Part shown: positions 59,804 to 64,000 of the stretch, in pieces
Numbering within the stretch: position 1 is the stretch's first letter
Layout of the letters: each line of letters opens with the position of its first letter
Origin: Acidaminobacter sp964416305
Lineage (GTDB): Bacteria > Bacillota > Clostridia > Peptostreptococcales > Acidaminobacteraceae
Direction of reading: 5' to 3'
Length of the DNA: 64,000 nucleotides
NCBI GenBank assembly: GCA_964416305.1
Contig: CAYQDM010000016.1
Span: 25,792 to 89,791, forward strand
Notes under the pieces: model-generated
What the model was told of the DNA's origin: nothing
What the model saw: the letters and a program-made list of their open reading frames with translations, nothing else
The model's database searches: none
Translations under genes and position numbers: made by a program

Positions 59804-60868
59804 TTACTCGAGTTCTGACTCGATCTCCGACTCAGAAGCTTCAGGCATATCCACAGTAGGCAGCTCAGCCATAAGGAAGTGCGCTCTTACTTTTTGCTCG
59901 ATTTCATCCATTAATGCAGGATTCTCCAAAAACAATTTTTTGACGTTTTCACGGCCTTGTCCCAGACGCTCACCGTCATAACTGAACCATGCGCCTGCTT
60001 TATTGACAATTCCCGCTGTGACCGCGACATCCAGTACGCTTCCTTCTTTTGATATACCAGTTCCGTACATGATATCAAACTCCGCTTGTTTGAATGGCGG
60101 CGCAACCTTATTCTTAACGACTTTGACCCGGGTTCTGTTGCCAACGACTTCACTGTCTTGCTTAATGGAATCTATTCTTCTGACATCCAATCTCACCGAA
60201 GCATAAAACTTCAGCGCGTTTCCGCCTGTTGTCGTCTCCGGATTGCCAAACATGACTCCAATTTTCATACGAAGCTGATTGATGAAGATGACGCTGGTTT
60301 GGGATTTGCTGATAATGCCTGTCAGCTTTCTGAGAGCCTGGGACATCAGCCTGGCCTGAAGACCCATGTGGCTGTCGCCCATTTCTCCGCTGATCTCTGC
60401 TTTTGGCACGAGTGCCGCAACCGAGTCGACGACGATGATATCTACTGCACCGCTTCGAACCAGAGCGTCTACAATTTCAAGGGCCTGCTCACCTGTATCC
60501 GGCTGTGACAAAATCAAATTGTCAGTGTCTACGCCAATATTTTTAGCGTACACCGGATCCAAAGCGTGCTCTGCGTCAATAAAGGCTGCTATGCCGCCAC
60601 GTTTTTGCGATTCAGCTACAACGTGAAGGGATACCGTCGTTTTACCGGAGGATTCAGGTCCATAGATCTCTATGATCCTGCCCTTCGGTATGCCGCCTAT
60701 GCCAAGGGCTATATCGAGTTCCAGCGCGCCGGTTGGTATACTTTCAATGTTGGTTCTTGCATTTTCGTCACCCAATCGCATAATTGAGCCTTTGCCAAAC
60801 TGCTTCTCTATCTGGCTCAAAACATTATCAAGTGCTTTTAACCGATCCTTGTTGTCGGGCATCGCCAT
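59804..60868 (-). CDS. recA: Recombinase RecA
   Basis: The 354-residue recombinase promotes strand exchange and LexA self-cleavage. It has the Walker A GPESSGKTT (about 70-78), Walker B in DIIVVDSVAAL, INQLRMKIGVMFGNPETTTGG (shown as INQLRMKIGVMFGNPETTT), and the C-terminal LRKELE-like ESELE acidic tail. The SOS box lies in its promoter at 60892. ATG 60868 or 60862 could start it. No recX gene follows here. Confidence 0.97.
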   Translation of the reverse strand: MAMPDNKDRLKALDNVLSQIEKQFGKGSIMRLGDENARTNIESIPTGALELDIALGIGGIPKGRIIEIYGPESSGKTTVSLHVVAESQKRGGIAAFIDAEHALDPVYAKNIGVDTDNLILSQPDTGEQALEIVDALVRSGAVDIIVVDSVAALVPKAEISGEMGDSHMGLQARLMSQALRKLTGIISKSQTSVIFINQLRMKIGVMFGNPETTTGGNALKFYASVRLDVRRIDSIKQDSEVVGNRTRVKVVKNKVAPPFKQAEFDIMYGTGISKEGSVLDVAVTAGIVNKAGAWFSYDGERLGQGRENVKKLFLENPALMDEIEQKVRAHFLMAELPTVDMPEASESEIESELE

Positions 60869-60891
60869 AGGAAGTGCACCATCCTTTCAAT

Positions 60892-60919
60892 AAGAACAAA
60901 TGTTCTTATTTTATTATAC
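60892..60919 (-). promoter_or_regulatory. recA promoter -10 with LexA box
   Basis: TATAAT on the minus strand (60919-60914) is followed by the palindrome AAGAACATTTGTTCTT (60907-60892), a canonical Gram-positive LexA box overlapping the likely start site. Confidence 0.82.
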
Positions 60920-62179
60920 CTGTTTTGATGCGGTTGTCAAGTCCGCTTTCAGCCACTGAATGGCTTCATAAAATGCCTTCATTGCGGATGCCTGTCTGAT
61001 GCGCTCACGGTTTCCGGTAAACACCTGTTTGAATGTCCTGTGTTCACGGCTCATTGAATTATAGAGATCCAAGTAAACCAACCCTACAGGCTTTTCAACT
61101 GTTCCACCGTCCGGCCCGGCTATTCCGGTCACCGAGATACAAAGCTCCGCCCCGCTGATCTTGGAGACGCCCTCTGACATGGCTCGGGCAGTCTCTTCAG
61201 AAACTGCGCCATAAGACTCTAGGGTCTCAGCCGGTACACCCAGTACAGAAGTTTTAACCGCATTGTCGTAGGCGACGATACTGACGCCAAAGACTTCAGA
61301 AATACCAGGATGAGACACCAGCTGATCCGCCATCATGCCGCCCGTACAGGACTCGGCCAAGGCAATTTTTAGACCCTTGTCACGCAGCAGTTCAAAGACT
61401 ACCTCAGAGAGCTCAGCGTCGCGTTCTGCATAAATGTGTTCTCCGATCCGGCTGCGGATTTCCTCAACCATCGGCTCCAAAAGCGTTTGGTTTTCTGTCT
61501 CTGAGGCCCCGGAAGCCGTCACGCGAAGAAGGACTTCGCCCGTCTTGGCATAGGTAGCCAATGTTGGATTGGTCTGAGCGGCAAACAAATCTGAAAGCCG
61601 ATCCTCTGTCGCTGACTCACCCAGGCCAAAGATCTTGAAATAGCGGCTGGTCAGAACCTGGGACACCCGCTGGCGCAGCCATGGGATCACCTGTTTTTCA
61701 AACATTGGGCGAAGCTCCCGCGGTGGGCCGGGCAACAATATGGCTATTTTGCCTTCCTTCTCCAGTATGAATCCTGTTGCAGTTCCATTTTCATTCCAAA
61801 GGATTTCAGCACCTTCAGGAACATAGCATTGTCTAAGATTATTGGGCGTCATTGGACGGCCGAACCCTCTGAAACGCGCTTCTATGTCCTCTCGAATCTC
61901 TTCGGAAAAATAAAGCGGCACGCCAAACCACTTGGCAAAAATTTCTTTTGTCAGGTCGTCCTCTGTTGGGCCAAGCCCTCCTGTGGCAATGATCAGGTCT
62001 GAGGTTTCATAATAATAGCCAATCATGTCTGCCAGTCTGACCGGATTGTCTCCGACGACCGCGTGATACATAACGCCGACGCCAATCTCGTGGAGCTTCT
62101 GAGAAATAAAATAGCTGTGCGTATTCAGTGTTGAGCCAACCAAAAGCTCAGTACCGACATTGAGAATGGTTGCTTTCAT
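60914..62179 (-). CDS. cinA: CinA family competence/damage-inducible protein
   Basis: The 421-residue protein has an N-terminal MoCF-like domain (ATILNVGTELLVGS, IIATGGLGPTEDDLT, PGPPREL) and a C-terminal CinA/PncC domain (LALAESCTGG-type IALAESCTGGMMA, SVTGIAGPDGGT). It hydrolyses ADP-ribose and/or deamidates NMN by family. The cinA-recA order is widespread. ATG 62179 has AGGGGG upstream. ACCATCGGC (61467-61475) falls in a variable segment between the domains (LEPMVEE). Confidence 0.94.
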   Translation of the reverse strand: MKATILNVGTELLVGSTLNTHSYFISQKLHEIGVGVMYHAVVGDNPVRLADMIGYYYETSDLIIATGGLGPTEDDLTKEIFAKWFGVPLYFSEEIREDIEARFRGFGRPMTPNNLRQCYVPEGAEILWNENGTATGFILEKEGKIAILLPGPPRELRPMFEKQVIPWLRQRVSQVLTSRYFKIFGLGESATEDRLSDLFAAQTNPTLATYAKTGEVLLRVTASGASETENQTLLEPMVEEIRSRIGEHIYAERDAELSEVVFELLRDKGLKIALAESCTGGMMADQLVSHPGISEVFGVSIVAYDNAVKTSVLGVPAETLESYGAVSEETARAMSEGVSKISGAELCISVTGIAGPDGGTVEKPVGLVYLDLYNSMSREHRTFKQVFTGNRERIRQASAMKAFYEAIQWLKADLTTASKQV

Positions 62180-62262
62180 TGTGTTTCCCCCTAAGTCAGA
62201 TGTCAACCGGCGATCCTCCAAAAGGATCTTAAATCGACCTGCGTCATGCACTGTCTTGAAAC

Positions 62263-62799
62263 TTATTTCAGAACGGCGCGATTTTTATAAATGTAGTCGT
62301 AACCGGAAATGACTGTCAGGATCGCTGCCAGGATCATCAGCAGATCAGCGACCGGCCAGCCCATGGCTTCAAAAGGCCAGTTCCCGAAAAGCAGAAAAAT
62401 AATGGCGAACATTTGAACATTGGTCTTCACCTTGCCCCACCAGCTGGCCGCTATAACAATACCCTCGCTGGCAGCAATCGCTCTGAATATGCTGACTATG
62501 AACTCCCTGGCAATAATGATCATGACAATCCATGAGGAGACTTCACCCAGTTCCACAAAGCACAGCAGTGCGGCGGTCACCAGCAATTTATCCGCAAGAG
62601 GATCCATGAACTTTCCGAAATTTGTAATGAGATTGAGTTTACGGGCAAGGTAACCGTCGACAAAATCTGTGAGGGAGGCAAAGATAAAAATCCCCGCTGC
62701 AATCCAGCGCCCCCCGGTCATGTCTCCGAGCATAAAGTACATAAACACCGGTATCAGAATGATTCTGAGGATGGTCAATTGATTGGCTATATTCATCAT
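62263..62799 (-). CDS. pgsA: CDP-diacylglycerol-glycerol-3-phosphate 3-phosphatidyltransferase
   Basis: The 178-residue membrane enzyme makes phosphatidylglycerol phosphate from CDP-diacylglycerol. The CDP-alcohol phosphotransferase signature DGYLAR(X8)G(X3)D(X3)D is complete (DFVDGYLARKLN, GKFMDPLADK). Several transmembrane helices are visible. It overlaps rimO by 4 bases (ATGA), a conserved arrangement in Firmicutes, and precedes cinA by 84 bp. Confidence 0.95.
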   Translation of the reverse strand: MMNIANQLTILRIILIPVFMYFMLGDMTGGRWIAAGIFIFASLTDFVDGYLARKLNLITNFGKFMDPLADKLLVTAALLCFVELGEVSSWIVMIIIAREFIVSIFRAIAASEGIVIAASWWGKVKTNVQMFAIIFLLFGNWPFEAMGWPVADLLMILAAILTVISGYDYIYKNRAVLK

Positions 62800-64000
62800 A
62801 AAATGACATCTCCAATCAAGTCATACTCCATTGCATCCACAATGTGAACCTGAACGTAGGTTCCCGGCTCCAGACGCGCTTCAGTTCCGGGCGCAGTATT
62901 TACATAAACAACGCCGTCAATTTCCGGCGCATCGTACTGAGTGCGGCCTACATAAACGTCCTCACCCTCGACCGGCTCTTCAATCAAAACTTCCAGAGTC
63001 TGACCGACTTTGCCTGCCATGAGTTCTGAGGAGATTCCCATCTGGACTTCCATGATTCTGTCACGGCGCTCCAGCTTCACCTCATCCTCAATTTGATCCG
63101 GAAGAAGTGCAGCCGCCGTATCCTCCTCCTGAGAATAAGGAAACACACCCAGCTTATCAAAGCGCGCCCATTTCACAAACTCCAACAGAGATTCAAATTC
63201 AGCCTCAGTCTCACCCGGAAAGCCTACAATCATGGTCGTTCTAATTGAGATATCCGGAATCCTGTCCCTGAGCTTTTCGATCAGCGACCGAATGGCCTCA
63301 CCAGAGGTTCGGCGGTTCATTCGTTTCAATATAGTGTCGTCAATATGCTGCACCGGCATGTCAATATAATGGGCAACTTTGTCACAGCTGGCAATAGCGT
63401 CGATCAGCTCGTCGTTGATGATGTCCGGATAGCAATACTGGAGTCGAATCCAGTGAAGCCCCTCAATCTCATTCAGCGCGCGGAGCAGATCCGCAAGCCT
63501 ATATCTGAGATAGCGGTCAATCCCATAACGGGTTATGTCCTGAGCAATGACGATCAGTTCCGTTACGCCATCTGCCACCAGAGCGTGCGCTTCTGCCAAA
63601 ATATCCTCAAACCCGCGGCTTCTGTAGCGCCCTCTGAGTTTGGGAATAATACAGTAAGTACACAGGTTGTCACAGCCTTCCGCAATCTTCAAATAGGCCT
63701 GATGCTTCGGCGTCAGCGTGATTCTTGGAAGGGATTCAGAAAACTCCTTGTCGATGCTGGCCATTTCCACAACAGTACCTTGTGATTTCAGTACCCTGTC
63801 AATGACCGGAATCAGCGTATCAAAGCTCCCGGTACCCACCAAAGCGTCAATTTCCGGAATCTCCAGCCTGAGTTCTTCTGCATAGCGCTGAGCCAGGCAT
63901 CCAGTAACCACTAGCATTTTACAGTTGCCTTTAACTTTGTATTGAGCCATTTCCAGGATGGTATCCACGGATTCCGCCTTGGCGCTTTCAATAAAACCAC
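62796..64000 (-). CDS. rimO: Ribosomal protein S12 methylthiotransferase RimO (5' end cut by window)
   Basis: The radical-SAM methylthiotransferase modifies Asp of ribosomal protein S12. The frame continues past base 64000, and the visible start (GFIESAKAESVDT) matches the region just after the first N-terminal cluster Cys (NTCGF). Visible features are TGCLAQRYAEEL (MTTase Cys), the radical-SAM motif CDNLCTYC, IPKLRGRYRSR and a TRAM domain. MiaB at 38.4 kb is a paralog. The ATG at 63968 is not the true start. Confidence 0.94.
   Translation of the reverse strand, partial: GFIESAKAESVDTILEMAQYKVKGNCKMLVVTGCLAQRYAEELRLEIPEIDALVGTGSFDTLIPVIDRVLKSQGTVVEMASIDKEFSESLPRITLTPKHQAYLKIAEGCDNLCTYCIIPKLRGRYRSRGFEDILAEAHALVADGVTELIVIAQDITRYGIDRYLRYRLADLLRALNEIEGLHWIRLQYCYPDIINDELIDAIASCDKVAHYIDMPVQHIDDTILKRMNRRTSGEAIRSLIEKLRDRIPDISIRTTMIVGFPGETEAEFESLLEFVKWARFDKLGVFPYSQEEDTAAALLPDQIEDEVKLERRDRIMEVQMGISSELMAGKVGQTLEVLIEEPVEGEDVYVGRTQYDAPEIDGVVYVNTAPGTEARLEPGTYVQVHIVDAMEYDLIGDVIL

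Noticed and set aside
59639..59860. Small plus-strand ORF between rny and recA
   Set aside because: It overlaps the terminator and the recA C-terminus on the opposite strand, and has no family features.

Overview
The window is a 64 kb piece of a Gram-positive, anaerobic, endospore-forming Clostridia-type chromosome of medium GC. The evidence is Spo0A, two SpoVS proteins, a four-subunit ferredoxin-dependent 2-oxoacid oxidoreductase, the non-mevalonate isoprenoid genes, RNase Y, gene orders typical of Clostridia (nusB/Kae1-like/xseA/xseB/ispA/dxs/tlyA/argR/recN/spo0A; cmk/plsC/ispH/rpsA; miaB/mutS/mutL/miaA/hfq/methionine gamma-lyase-like; lexA/yneA), and a selenocysteine peroxiredoxin very like PrxU of amino-acid-fermenting Eubacterium acidaminophilum. 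An Acidaminobacter/Peptostreptococcales relative is plausible, but I cannot place the genus. No rRNA, tRNA, CRISPR, prophage or transposase gene was seen.

Layout. 1-13.1 kb (+): a zinc-ribbon protein cut by the left edge, Asp23, nusB, a Kae1-like protein, exonuclease VII, ispA, a divergent PAP2 protein, dxs, tlyA, argR, recN, spo0A and xerD. 13.1-18.1 kb (+): a palindromic intergenic element, then nucleoside salvage (deoB, purine and pyrimidine phosphorylases), a ferritin-like protein and a small SHOCT protein. 18.2-23.4 kb (-): a two-component system with an NMT1/THI5-like sensor domain and a receiver-MpsC fusion, then an NCS2 nucleobase permease with a terminator-bearing leader. 24-29 kb (+): a tRNA-nucleotidyltransferase/ScpA fusion, scpB, rluB, a GNAT protein and surE. 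29.3-32.9 kb (+): korDABC and an RpiR regulator. 33-36.6 kb (+): cmk, plsC, ispH, rpsA. 36.7-38.1 kb (-): a GPH sugar symporter. 38.4-49.4 kb (+): miaB, mutS, mutL, miaA, hfq, the methionine gamma-lyase-like gene and a second NCS2 permease. 49.9-50.5 kb (+): the selenoprotein peroxiredoxin. 50.8-53.4 kb: an SOS module (lexA, yneA-like) and a tyrosine recombinase. 53.7-64 kb (-): purB, a cold-shock gene, an HTH/TPR protein, two spoVS, rny, recA, cinA, pgsA and rimO (cut by the right edge).

The most unusual signal is at DNA level. The 9-mer GCCGATGGT (mostly as GCCGATGGTC) occurs 16 times by eye, where about 0.5 is expected by chance. It lies on both strands, in intergenic gaps and often in variable loops or linkers of unrelated proteins, and is read in several frames. 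This pattern resembles DNA uptake sequences or another genome-wide recognition motif. A second repeat family, 24-bp units of the type GAAAGTTGTCCGCGTCACCAAA behind a head CTCTGGCAC, forms arrays beside several genes. A related array with the same head has become coding sequence in the mutL linker. Other points are the ScpA fusion, the UGA-encoded peroxiredoxin with a bacterial SECIS-like hairpin, two orphan leader RNAs before nucleobase permeases, and several short intergenic tandem repeats.
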